The position numbers were made by a program, and so were the translations under genes. The notes under the pieces were generated by a model. The model did not search any database, was not told the origin of the DNA, and worked only from the letters and a program-made list of their open reading frames with translations. Positions 9,107 through 17,549 of a DNA stretch of 64,000 bases are shown here, one piece after another. Origin of the DNA: JAEUHO01 sp046350655 (lineage in GTDB: Bacteria > Planctomycetota > PLA2 > JAEUHO01). The DNA is taken from assembly GCA_046350655.1 (NCBI GenBank), contig JAXMAB010000009.1:186001-250000 (forward strand). The letters are read 5' to 3'. Within the stretch, counting starts at the first letter, position 1, and each line of letters starts with the position of its first letter.

Positions 9107-11082
9107 TCCGACTCCCCCCGAGGACAGTGCGTGTCGCAGCGGTGACGGCCCTCGTCCTCGGGGCCGCGGTCGGGCGCGGGTGGGGGGAGGACGCCCCCCC
9201 GGACCCGACGGCCCTCCTCCGGACCGCGGAACGCGGGTCCGCGACCCCGGCCGAGCGGCTGGCCGCGGCGGACGCGCTGGCGACCCTCGGGACGATCCCG
9301 GACCCCGAGCGGGCCTTCCGCGTCGCGACGGCCCTGGTGGGCACGGGCCCGGCGCCGGCCGGGCGGCTGGCGCTCGCCGCGCTGGACGCCGCGTTCGTGC
9401 GCGTCGAGGCCCGGCGCACGCTGGCGGCGGCGGTCCGGGGCGCGCTCGCGACCGAGACCGACCCCGCCCGGCGGTCCGACCTCGCGGCGGTGGCGGTCCT
9501 CGCGGGGGACCGCGAGGCCCTGGCGGCCGCGACGGTCGCCACGCCGCTCGCGCTCGAGGTCGTCCGGCGCGACGCCCCCGAGTGGACGGGGACGGGCGCC
9601 CTGCCGACCGCCGACGCCTGGGCGGCGCACGCGAAGGTCGCGGCGCTCCTCGACGCCGCCACCGAGGACGATCCCGCGGTGTCCGGTCCCGGGCTCGACG
9701 GCCTCGTCGCCGCCGGGCCGGCGGCGATGCCGCTCCTGCTCGCGACGGCGACCTCGCCCGCGCCCGCGGCGCGGACCCCTGCCGGCCGCGTGCCGCGCCG
9801 GGTCCGCGCGATCGTCGCGCTCGGCGCGGCGGGCGACCGGCGCGCCGTGCCCGTCCTCGTCGGCTGCCTCGTGGACACCGACGACGGGTGGGTGCGCGCG
9901 GCGGCGGCGACGGCGCTCGGCGACCTCGGCGACCCGCGCGCGGTGGCCCCGTTGTGCCGCGTGATCTTCTACCTGGGCGACCGCCACCGGCCGCACGACG
10001 GGTGGGAGTACCCGGGCGCGTCCAACGTCGACGTGCCGTGGGAGGCCTGGGCCGACGTCCCGTACTTCGCGGTGGACAGCGCGGCCGCCGCGTCGCTGCT
10101 GCGGCTCGGGGTGCGCGCCGCGGCGGAGTGGCTGATCGAGGAGCGCCTCGACCCGCGGACCGGGCGCTGGCGCATCCGCGTCACGCAGGACGCGATCGAC
10201 GCGATCCTCGCCGCGTTCCCGGACGCGCCCAAGGGGTACGAGCCCGACGCGGGCTACCCGCAGCGGCAGGCCGCGGTGGACGCCCTGCGCGCGTGGTGGC
10301 GCGCCGGGCCCGTGCTCCGCGCCCCGATCGACGAGGCGTCGCCGGAGGTGCGCGCGGCGCTCGACGAGCTCGCGATGTCCGTCGGCGGGCCCGGCGTCGG
10401 CGTCATGTTCCTGATGATCAACAAGAAGGCGGCGATGCTCGTGGGCCCGCCCATGACGCCGTCGATCCTGAAGGTGCTCGCCACGAGCCGCCGGAAGGTG
10501 CAGCGCGCGGAGCTCGCGCTCGTGCTCGGCGGCGTGCGCGACCGCCGCGCCGCCGCGCCGCTCCTCGAGCTCACGCGCGACCCCGTGCCCGCGGTGCGCG
10601 CGAACGCCGCGGAGGCGCTCGCGACCTATGCGGACCCGGCGCACCCGGGCGTGCTCTCGAACGCGACCGACGTGACGCCGGACGCGATCGTCGCCCGGCT
10701 CGCGGAGCTGCTCGACGACCCCGAGCCGGGGCCGCGCGCGTCGGCCGTGAAGGCGCTCGTCACGGTGCGGCCTTCGGACGCGATCGTGACCGCGCTCGAC
10801 GCGCACGTGCCCGCGAAGCGCCCCGAGAACGACTTCGGCGACTACCGCCTGGCCGAGGAGGTCGCGCGGATGGTGCACGCGGGCGTCGGCACGGAGACGG
10901 TCCTCGCGCGCCTGAGCGACCCCGACCTCTTCCGGCGCCGGTTCGTGTGGGAGCTGCTGCACGTCGCGCTGCGGCTCGACCCGCGGTCGTTCGACCCGGC
11001 GGTGGACCCGGCGGCGCCGGGACGCAAGGCCCCCGACGCGGCGGCCGTCGCCGCGGCCCTCGCGCGGAGGCGCGGCCGATGA
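9103..11082 (+). CDS. Exported HEAT-repeat protein
   Basis: The 659-residue product has a signal-peptide-like N-terminus ('TVRVAAVTALVLGAAVGRGW', then E-D-A). Alanine/leucine-rich HEAT-type helical pairs follow, such as 'AAAATALGDLGDPRAVAPLC' and 'DPVPAVRANAAEALATYADP'. HEAT solenoids usually bind other proteins; no catalytic motif is seen. A middle part with 'SNVDVPWEAWADVPYFAVDS' looks non-repetitive. It overlaps both the CCA gene (GTGA) and the ABC ATPase gene (ATGA), so it belongs to that transcript. A role as a periplasmic scaffold for the cytochrome or ABC functions downstream is only inference. Confidence 0.8.
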   Translation: MIRLPPRTVRVAAVTALVLGAAVGRGWGEDAPPDPTALLRTAERGSATPAERLAAADALATLGTIPDPERAFRVATALVGTGPAPAGRLALAALDAAFVRVEARRTLAAAVRGALATETDPARRSDLAAVAVLAGDREALAAATVATPLALEVVRRDAPEWTGTGALPTADAWAAHAKVAALLDAATEDDPAVSGPGLDGLVAAGPAAMPLLLATATSPAPAARTPAGRVPRRVRAIVALGAAGDRRAVPVLVGCLVDTDDGWVRAAAATALGDLGDPRAVAPLCRVIFYLGDRHRPHDGWEYPGASNVDVPWEAWADVPYFAVDSAAAASLLRLGVRAAAEWLIEERLDPRTGRWRIRVTQDAIDAILAAFPDAPKGYEPDAGYPQRQAAVDALRAWWRAGPVLRAPIDEASPEVRAALDELAMSVGGPGVGVMFLMINKKAAMLVGPPMTPSILKVLATSRRKVQRAELALVLGGVRDRRAAAPLLELTRDPVPAVRANAAEALATYADPAHPGVLSNATDVTPDAIVARLAELLDDPEPGPRASAVKALVTVRPSDAIVTALDAHVPAKRPENDFGDYRLAEEVARMVHAGVGTETVLARLSDPDLFRRRFVWELLHVALRLDPRSFDPAVDPAAPGRKAPDAAAVAAALARRRGR

Positions 11083-12125
11083 GCGCGGCGCCCGTCACGC
11101 TCCGCGGGGTCGTCCGTCGGCTCGGCCGGCGCACCGTGCTCGACGGCGTCCACCTCGAGGCGCCCGCGGGCCAGGTGCTCGTGCTGCTCGGCGAGAGCGG
11201 CGCGGGGAAGTCGACGCTCCTGCGCCTCGTGGCCGGGCTCGACACGCCGGACGCGGGCACCATCGAGATCGGCGGCCGGGTCGTCGCCGACCCGAAGAGC
11301 CGCGTGGCGCCCCACGCGCGCGGCGTCGGGATGGTGTTCCAGACGCTCGAGCTGTGGCCGCACATGACCGTGGCCGAGAACGTGGCGTTCGGGCTCCCGG
11401 GGCGGCCGCACGGCGCGCGCGCCGCGACGCACCCGCGCGTGCTCGCGGTCGCGGAGGCCGTCGGCCTGCCGCGCGACCTGCTGGCGCGCCGCTCGCCGAC
11501 GTTGTCGGGCGGCGAGCGGCAGCGCGTGGCCATCGCGCGCGCCCTCGCGACGGAGCCCGGCGTGCTGCTGTACGACGAGCCGCTCGCGCACCTCGACCCG
11601 AGCCGCCGCGGCGAGATCCGCGGGCTGGTGCGGCGGGTCGCGGCGACGCGCACGACCACGGTCGTCTACGTGACCCACGACCCGGCGGAGGCCCTCGAGG
11701 TGGGGGACGTCCTGGTGGTGCTGGCGCACGGCCGCGTCGTCGACGAGGGCGCGCCCGCGGACGTGTACGCCTGCCCGCGCTCCCTCACGTCGGCCCGCGC
11801 GCTCGGCGCGGTGTCGCCGCTGGCCGCGCGCCGGCGCGACCCGGACACGGTCGAGTGCGTCCTCGGCGCGGTCGGGGCCCGCGGCGGGCCGGGCCTCGGG
11901 TCCGGGTGGTTGCTCCTGCGCCCCGAGCAGGTCGGGGCGCGCGCGGGCGGCGACGCCGTGGTGACCGAGGACTTCGCGGTCCCCGGCGCGCACGCGTTCC
12001 GCGCGCGGTTGCGCGACGGCGCGACGGTCGAGGGGCGCACGACGTCCGCGCTCGCGCCGGGGACGGCCGTGACGGTGGCGGTGACGGGGACGGGCGTGCT
12101 GGTGCCCGCCGAGGAGGTCGCATGA
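11079..12125 (+). CDS. ABC transporter ATP-binding protein (MalK/CysA-like, with TOBE-like tail)
   Basis: The 348-residue ATPase has a complete nucleotide-binding domain: Walker A GESGAGKST (residues 38-46), Q-loop in 'GMVFQTLELWPHMTVAENVA', signature LSGGERQR, Walker B 'VLLYDEPLAHLDP' and switch His in 'VYVTHDPAEALE'. About 110 further residues form a TOBE-like substrate-binding or regulatory domain ('GWLLLRPEQVGARAGG'), as in importers for molybdate, iron, sulfate, polyamines or sugars. No permease or binding protein is nearby, so the cargo is unknown and its membrane partner must be encoded elsewhere. Start and stop overlap the neighbouring genes by four bases each. Confidence 0.9.
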   Translation: MSAAPVTLRGVVRRLGRRTVLDGVHLEAPAGQVLVLLGESGAGKSTLLRLVAGLDTPDAGTIEIGGRVVADPKSRVAPHARGVGMVFQTLELWPHMTVAENVAFGLPGRPHGARAATHPRVLAVAEAVGLPRDLLARRSPTLSGGERQRVAIARALATEPGVLLYDEPLAHLDPSRRGEIRGLVRRVAATRTTTVVYVTHDPAEALEVGDVLVVLAHGRVVDEGAPADVYACPRSLTSARALGAVSPLAARRRDPDTVECVLGAVGARGGPGLGSGWLLLRPEQVGARAGGDAVVTEDFAVPGAHAFRARLRDGATVEGRTTSALAPGTAVTVAVTGTGVLVPAEEVA

Positions 12126-13338
12126 ACGGGTCCCGCTCCCGCATCGCGTCCGCGTGCGTCGCGGCGGTCGTGGTCGCCGGCGTCCTCGCCGCGTGCGGCG
12201 ACGACGCGCCGCGTCCTCCCGCGCCGCCGGCCCCGGACGCCACGACGTCGTCCGCGCCGGCGGCCGCGGTCCCGGCGGCGGCGCGCCGCCCGCGGCCGGG
12301 GCGCCGGCGGCTGCGCCCGCGGCGTCCGGCCGGCCGGCGTTCGCGTCGGCGGAGGAGTGCGGCTCGTGCCACCAGGAGATCTACGCCGAGTGGAAGGCGT
12401 CGTGGCACGGCCAGGCCATGACCGACCCGCACTTCCTGCGCCTGTCCGAGGGGCTCAAGCAGGAGGAGTGCATCCGCTGCCACGCGCCGGTGCCGCTGCG
12501 CGAGATGGACAACTGGGAGACGCCGATCGCGCGCACCGAGCGGCGCGAGGACGCCGTGTCGTGCCTGTCGTGCCACCAGTCCGGCGGCAACGTCGCGGGC
12601 CCGCACGGGCTCACGGGGCCGTGCCGGCCGGTGAAGGACCCCGACCAGACCGACGTCACGAAGGTCTGCTTCGCGTGCCACAACCAGCACAAGACGGGCG
12701 ACGAGTGGCTGGCGGGCCCGTACGCGCCCGACGCGCCCGCGCCGCGGCGCGTGGAGGCGAAGACGTGCCTCGACTGCCACATGCCCGTCGTCGAGCGCCC
12801 GCTCGTGCCCGGCGGGGCGGTGCGGCGCGGACGGAAGCACACGTGGCCGGGCGGCCACGACATGGCGCAGCTCGAGCGCGCGGGCAAGCTCGAGGTCGAG
12901 ACGAGCGCGGTCGAGGGCGGCACGCGCGTGCGGACGTGGTTCACGAACGTCGGCGCGGGGCACAACATCCCCTCCGACGCGCGCCACCGGTCGTTCGACG
13001 TGTTCGTGAAGGTCTGGGACGCGGAGGGCCGGGTGATCCTCGACCCGCTCGACCCGGACCCGGCGAAGCAGACGCGGGCGATGACCGCGCGCTACCGCCT
13101 GCAGTACCGCAACTCGAACCTCGCGGACACGCAGGTGCCGCCGCTCGCCCGCGTGTCGGGCCTCGGCGCGTCGAAGGGCTACGTGGACGTGCCCGTGGCG
13201 AAGGGCCGCGGCGAGGCCTGGCTCGTCTACCGCCTGACGCCGGAGGACGCGCTGACGACCGAGAGCCTGACGCTGCGCGCGTGGAAGCTGTTCGTGGCGC
13301 GCCGCGTGGCCACCGTCGAGTTCACGTTCGGGGGCTGA
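12122..13338 (+). CDS. Pentaheme c-type cytochrome lipoprotein (apparent one-base deletion)
   Basis: The ATG at 12122 begins a lipoprotein signal ending VLAAC, with the lipid-anchored Cys near residue 22, then an Ala/Pro linker. Five heme-binding CxxCH motifs follow: CGSCH (12358), CIRCH (12469), CLSCH (12562), CFACH (12667) and CLDCH (12766). The arrangement 'EECGSCHQEIYAEWKASWHG' resembles the cytochrome c554/c-prime multiheme group. A C-terminal beta-rich part carries 'TWFTNVGAGHNIPSDARHRS'. The signal peptide and the heme domain are in different frames. One added base between about 12266 and 12292 (for example an extra G in the GGCGGCG run) joins them into 405 residues. The predicted role is periplasmic or surface electron transfer. 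Two neighbours show the same defect, so a sequence error is likely. Confidence 0.8.
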
Positions 13339-13340
13339 CC

Positions 13341-14059
13341 GTGTACCGCGTCGCCGCCGCCCTCGCCGTCGTCTTCGCCGCCGGGTGCGCGTCGGCCGCC
13401 GCCCGCGCGCCGGTGGACGTGCCGGCCGGCCGCGCGCCGACGCCGGACGACGCGGTCGCGCGGGAGGTCGGCGCGCTGCTGTCGGGCGACGTCGCGGCGG
13501 CGCGGGCGGCGGAGGCCGACCTCGTCGCGCTGGACGCGTCCGGACGCGCGGCGCTGGCGCGGCACGCGGCGACGATCCCCAACGAGCGCGACCCGCGGTG
13601 GCTGCACGTGCTCGACGCCCACGGGCTCCTGCCGGCGCTCTCGCCCGACGAGGCCGTGGCGTTCCGCCTCGCCGAGGCCGCCCGCGGCGAGCCGGGCCTG
13701 CTCGCCCGCGCGCGCGCCGCGCTCGAGGCGCAGGCCCGCCGCGACCCGGCGCCCCTCGTCGCGCGGCTGCGCGGCGGCCCCGGCGCCGACCTGCTCGCGC
13801 TCGCGCTCGGCGACGCCGGGGCGACGTCGGCCGCGCCCGCGTTGCTCGCGTTGTACAAGGACCCGCGCGCGCCCGCGGAGCGACGCGCGGCCGCCGCCGC
13901 GCTCGCGACGTGCTCGCGCCGACGCGCGGCCCGGACCCGGACGCCGCCGGGCTCGACGCCGACCTCGAGGCGGTCCGCGTCGGACCCCGCGTGGACGCGG
14001 TCGCGGCGCGGCCGAGGCCGGCGCCGGCCGCCGAGGAGGCACCCCGTGGACCCCGCTGA
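13341..14059 (+). CDS. Small lipoprotein, helical-repeat type (apparent one-base deletion)
   Basis: The GTG start opens a lipoprotein signal 'VAAALAVVFAAGC', followed by an Ala/Leu-rich helical region reminiscent of degenerate HEAT repeats ('DAGATSAAPALLALYKDPRA'). The frame then leaves the protein-like path near 13898-13912. One added base, for example GG instead of G in 'CTCGCGACGTG', lets it continue as 'DVLAPTRGPDPDAAGLDADL' and stop at 14057-14059, giving 239 residues. The repaired stop overlaps the start of the next gene, as is typical in this run, which supports the repair. Function unknown; it sits between a multiheme cytochrome and a TPR protein. Confidence 0.65.
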
Positions 14060-15631
14060 CCGTCCGATGGCCCGACGCCCTCGCGCGCGATGGCTCGCGT
14101 CCGCCGTCGTCGGCGCCGCCGTGCTCGCGACCGCCGGCGTCGTGCTCGTGCCCGCGCCGCGCGCGTCGCGGGCCGACGAGCCCGCCGTCGCCGCCGCCGA
14201 GCGCGCGCTGGAGGCGGGCGACGTGCCCGCGGCGCTCGCCGCGTTCCGCGCGCTGGCGGACGCCCCGACGGCGCGAAGGACCCGCGCGTGCTCGCGGGCC
14301 TCGGCGCCGCGCTCGTGCGCTCCGGCGCGCCGCGCGACGCCCTCGACCCGTTCGGCGCGCTGGTGCGCGCGCGGGGCACGCCCGCCGACCGCGTGGCCTA
14401 CGCGGACGCGCTGCTCGCCGTCGCGCGCGGCGCGGTGGCGGCGGGCCCGCGATCGGGCCTCGAGGTGATGCCGTACCTGCGCGACGCGCTCGCGCAGCTG
14501 GCGGAGGTGAAGGACCCCGACGCGGCGATCGCGACCCGCGCGGCCCGCGTGGAGGGCGAGGCGCGGTGGCTGCTCGGCGACGCCGCCGGCGCGCGGCGGG
14601 CCCTCGCGGCGCCGGGCCTCGCGTCGGACGTCGGGGCCCAGGACCTGCTCGCGCGGGCCGCGTACGCGATGGGGGACTACGCCGCGGCCGCCGCCGCCTG
14701 GACGGTCGCGGGGCACGCCCGCGGCGTCGCGCTCGCCCGCTCGCTCGCGAAGGACCCGGGCGCGATCGAGGCGTACGCCGTGCTCGTGCGCGCCGCGCCG
14801 ACCGACCTCGACCTCGCCGACGAGGCGAGCCGCGCGGCGATGGTGCTCGGGGCCGTGGACGCGTTCGACGCCGCGCTCGCGGAGCCGCCGCCGGGCACCG
14901 CGGCGATGCTGCGCCTGCGCGGCCGGCTCATGGAGCGCGCCGGGAAGATCGTCCCCGCCGTCGAGCGCTACCGCGCCGCGAAGGACCTCGCGCCCGACCA
15001 GGTCGAGCTCCTGTCCGACTTCGCGCGCGCGCGGCTCGCGTCGGGCCCCGACGACCCGGCGGCCGTGGACGAGGCCGTGACCGCGTTCATCGCCGTGCTC
15101 GCGAAGCGCCCGGACGACCCGTGGGCCCGCCAGGGCCTCGAGTTCGTCGCCCGGCGCGACGCGGACGCGGTCCCGCGGGAGTGGCCCGACCGCCGGCGGC
15201 TCGACCGCACCGTGACGGCCCTCGCCGCCATCGCGACGGCCGACCCGTCGGACGGCACGGCCTGGGTGAACCTCGGGAACGCGCGCCGCACCGCGGGCGA
15301 CCTCGACGGCGCCCTGGCGGCGTTCGAGCACGCGGTCGAGGGCAACCCGTACGACGCCGCCGCATGGAACGACCGCGGGATCGCGCTCGCGGCGGCGGGC
15401 CGGAAGGCGGACGCCCGGGCGTCGTACGAGCGCGCCGTCGAACTGGACCCGGGCGCGGTCGCGTCCCACCAGAACGCGGCCCGGCTCGCGCGGCTCGCGG
15501 GCGACCTCGACGCCGCGGACCGCCATGCGGCCGCGGCCCTCGCGACGGCCCGCGTGCTGGGGGGCCACGCGCAACTGTATCGTTCGATCCTCGACCGCGT
15601 CTGGCGGACCCGCCGGGCGGCCTCCCGTTGA
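14046..15631 (+). CDS. Exported or membrane-anchored TPR protein (apparent one-base deletion)
   Basis: The GTG at 14046 has GAGGAGG five bases upstream. The N-terminus has one hydrophobic segment ('LASAVVGAAVLATAGVVLVP'), then tetratricopeptide repeats; the clearest are 'AWVNLGNARRTAGDLDGALA' and 'AAWNDRGIALAAAGRKADAR' near the C-terminus. The frame switches at about 14262-14276. Restoring one C in the run GCCCCG gives Ala-Asp-Ala-Pro-Asp-Gly-Ala-Lys and a continuous 528-residue protein. TPRs mediate protein contacts. It is the last gene of the overlapping run that starts with cca, and may act as a scaffold for the cytochrome lipoprotein (inference). Confidence 0.75.
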
Positions 15632-15759
15632 CCCGGCGGGTCGGCCCCGACGGCCGCGGGACCGGCCCCGTCCCCCGTCCGTCCCGGCGGCGCGGGACGA
15701 CGCCGGACGCGCCGGTCCCGGGGACGAGGATCGGCTGTCCGGCGGCCGGGGAGGTCGTG

Positions 15760-15765
15760 TACGAT
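15760..15765 (+). promoter_or_regulatory. -10-like TACGAT upstream of the hydrolase-like gene
   Basis: TACGAT ends seven bases before an in-frame GTG at 15773 and 70 bases before the ATG at 15836. Transcription would start close to the GTG. Confidence 0.4.
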
Positions 15766-15835
15766 CCGCCCCGTGGTCATCAGGGGCCGACCGAGCCCCC
15801 CGGCCGGTGACCGGTCCGTCGCGGAGCCCGATCTG

Positions 15836-17545
15836 ATGAAGCCGAGCCTGACCCGACCGTTCCTCGCCGCCGCGCTCCTGGCCCTGCCCGCCCCCTTGGC
15901 CCTCGGGGCCGACGCGCCCCCGGCGCCCGCGGCCCCGGCCGCCGCCCCGGCCAAGCGTCCGCTCGACCCGAAGGAGCGCGAGAAGCTGGTGCCGCTCCTG
16001 CGCGGGTACCTCGACGTCGAGAACCCGGACGGGTTCAAGGCCCGCACGCAGCTCGTGGACGCCCTCAAGAAGCTGCGCGAGAGCGGGTGCGACGTCCTCG
16101 CGGACCGCGAGGCGCTCATGAGCGTCGTGTACCCGGCGCGCGCCTACGCGCCGGCCTTCGAGAAGTCCCTCGTGAAGGGCGACAAGGAGAGCCGGATCGA
16201 CCTCGACACGTCCACGAACATCGTGGCGGTGGCCTGGGGCGACCTCCGCCTCTCCGTCGGGCTCCCGGCGGGCTACGAGGACGCGCGGAAGGGCAAGAAG
16301 CTCCCGACCCTCGCGCCCTACCCGGCGATCGTCACGCTGCACGACCTCGAAGACTTCATGAACGAGAAGGGGCAGCAGAAGGACCCCGGGTCGGAGGTGA
16401 TCAAGCGCCGGTGGCCCCGCAAGGCGACGAAGATCCCCGACGGGTGGCTCATGTTCGCGCCGGTCGTGACGCGCGCGCAGTTCGTCAAGCCCGACGGCAA
16501 GCTCGACATGCAGCGCATCCCGCTCCGCGAGCTCTGGACGCGCTACCACGTCGACGTCGACCGGATCGTCCTCGAGGGCGGCGGCGACGCGGTGGCGCTC
16601 GCGGCCGCGCAGCCCAACCTGTTCGCCGGCCTGGTCGTCCGCAACGCGGACAAGGCCGACGTCGCGTGCCCCGAGCTGGTCCGCAACCTGTCGACGCTCC
16701 CGATCTACGTCGTCGGCACGCCCGACGCGCCGCTCGTCAAGTCGCTCGAGGCCGGCGGCTACCCGAAGGACCTGCTGAAGGTCGGCGGGGCCGAGGGCCT
16801 GGCGGACTGGCTCGCGTCGAAGGAGGTCCGCCGCGTCGTCCCGAAGACCTTCAAGTGGACGGTCCGCGACGCCGACATGCACTCGTTCGCGCACTGGGTG
16901 AACATCGAGCAGGTCGAGGCGGGCGGGTCCGCGCCGCCGCGGCTCGCGGTCGAGGTCGTGGACACGGCCGAGGCCCCGAACACGATCCGCATCACGTCGT
17001 CGGGCATCCGCTCGGTGAGCCTCTTCCTCTCCGACGAGATCGTCGACCTCAACCGCGAGGTCAAGCTCGTCGTCAACGCCACGCCGGTGCGCGAGGTGAA
17101 GATCCACAGCCCGCGGAACGCCGAGGGCCTGGCGGTGAAGCTGCCGGCGAAGTTCGACGCGCAGCGGACCCTCGACAACGTCTTCGACCTCATGCCGGAG
17201 TTCTGGCCCCGGCGCCGCATGTACTACGGCTGGACGTTCCCGCTCGCGTTCATGAAGGTCCCGGTCCGCACGGACCGCGACGAGAACGCGGGCGAGACGA
17301 AGCCCGGCGGCGACGCGCCGCCCGCGCCGACGACGCCCCTCGACCCCGCCGCCGAGCTGCGCGAGAAGAACGCGCAGCGCTACTTCACCAAGGCGTCGGA
17401 GAACGAGGAGATCGGCGACCTCAAGAAGGCGCTCGACCTCTACCGCAAGGCGGTCGCCGAGGGCGAGTCCTCCGTGAAGGAGAAGGCCGAGACCAAGGTG
17501 AAGGAGCTCGAGGCCAAGGTCGGCGCGGACGCGCCGCCGCGTTGA
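15836..17545 (+). CDS. Exported alpha/beta-hydrolase-like protein lacking the serine nucleophile
   Basis: The ATG at 15836 begins a signal peptide (residues 1 to about 25, 'FLAAALLALPAPLALGADAP') and has GGAG nine bases upstream. An in-frame GTG at 15773 is possible if the mRNA is leaderless. The 569-residue protein has an esterase-like fold: 'PYPAIVTLHD' (oxyanion-type strand) and 'RIVLEGGGDAVALAAAQPNL', where the nucleophile elbow G-x-S-x-G normally lies. Here residues 248-252 are G-G-G-D-A, with no Ser, so it may be a pseudo-enzyme or use Asp. A C-terminal charged helical region ('KKALDLYRKAVAEGESSVKE') looks TPR- or coiled-coil-like. It ends four bases before the next gene. Confidence 0.6.
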   Translation: MKPSLTRPFLAAALLALPAPLALGADAPPAPAAPAAAPAKRPLDPKEREKLVPLLRGYLDVENPDGFKARTQLVDALKKLRESGCDVLADREALMSVVYPARAYAPAFEKSLVKGDKESRIDLDTSTNIVAVAWGDLRLSVGLPAGYEDARKGKKLPTLAPYPAIVTLHDLEDFMNEKGQQKDPGSEVIKRRWPRKATKIPDGWLMFAPVVTRAQFVKPDGKLDMQRIPLRELWTRYHVDVDRIVLEGGGDAVALAAAQPNLFAGLVVRNADKADVACPELVRNLSTLPIYVVGTPDAPLVKSLEAGGYPKDLLKVGGAEGLADWLASKEVRRVVPKTFKWTVRDADMHSFAHWVNIEQVEAGGSAPPRLAVEVVDTAEAPNTIRITSSGIRSVSLFLSDEIVDLNREVKLVVNATPVREVKIHSPRNAEGLAVKLPAKFDAQRTLDNVFDLMPEFWPRRRMYYGWTFPLAFMKVPVRTDRDENAGETKPGGDAPPAPTTPLDPAAELREKNAQRYFTKASENEEIGDLKKALDLYRKAVAEGESSVKEKAETKVKELEAKVGADAPPR

Positions 17546-17549
17546 CGTC

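Noticed and set aside
9507..9520. 14 of 15 bases of the dispersed core in the HEAT gene
   Set aside because: It reads as the ordinary helix Ala-Gly-Asp-Arg-Glu-Ala-Leu, with no palindrome or flanking match.
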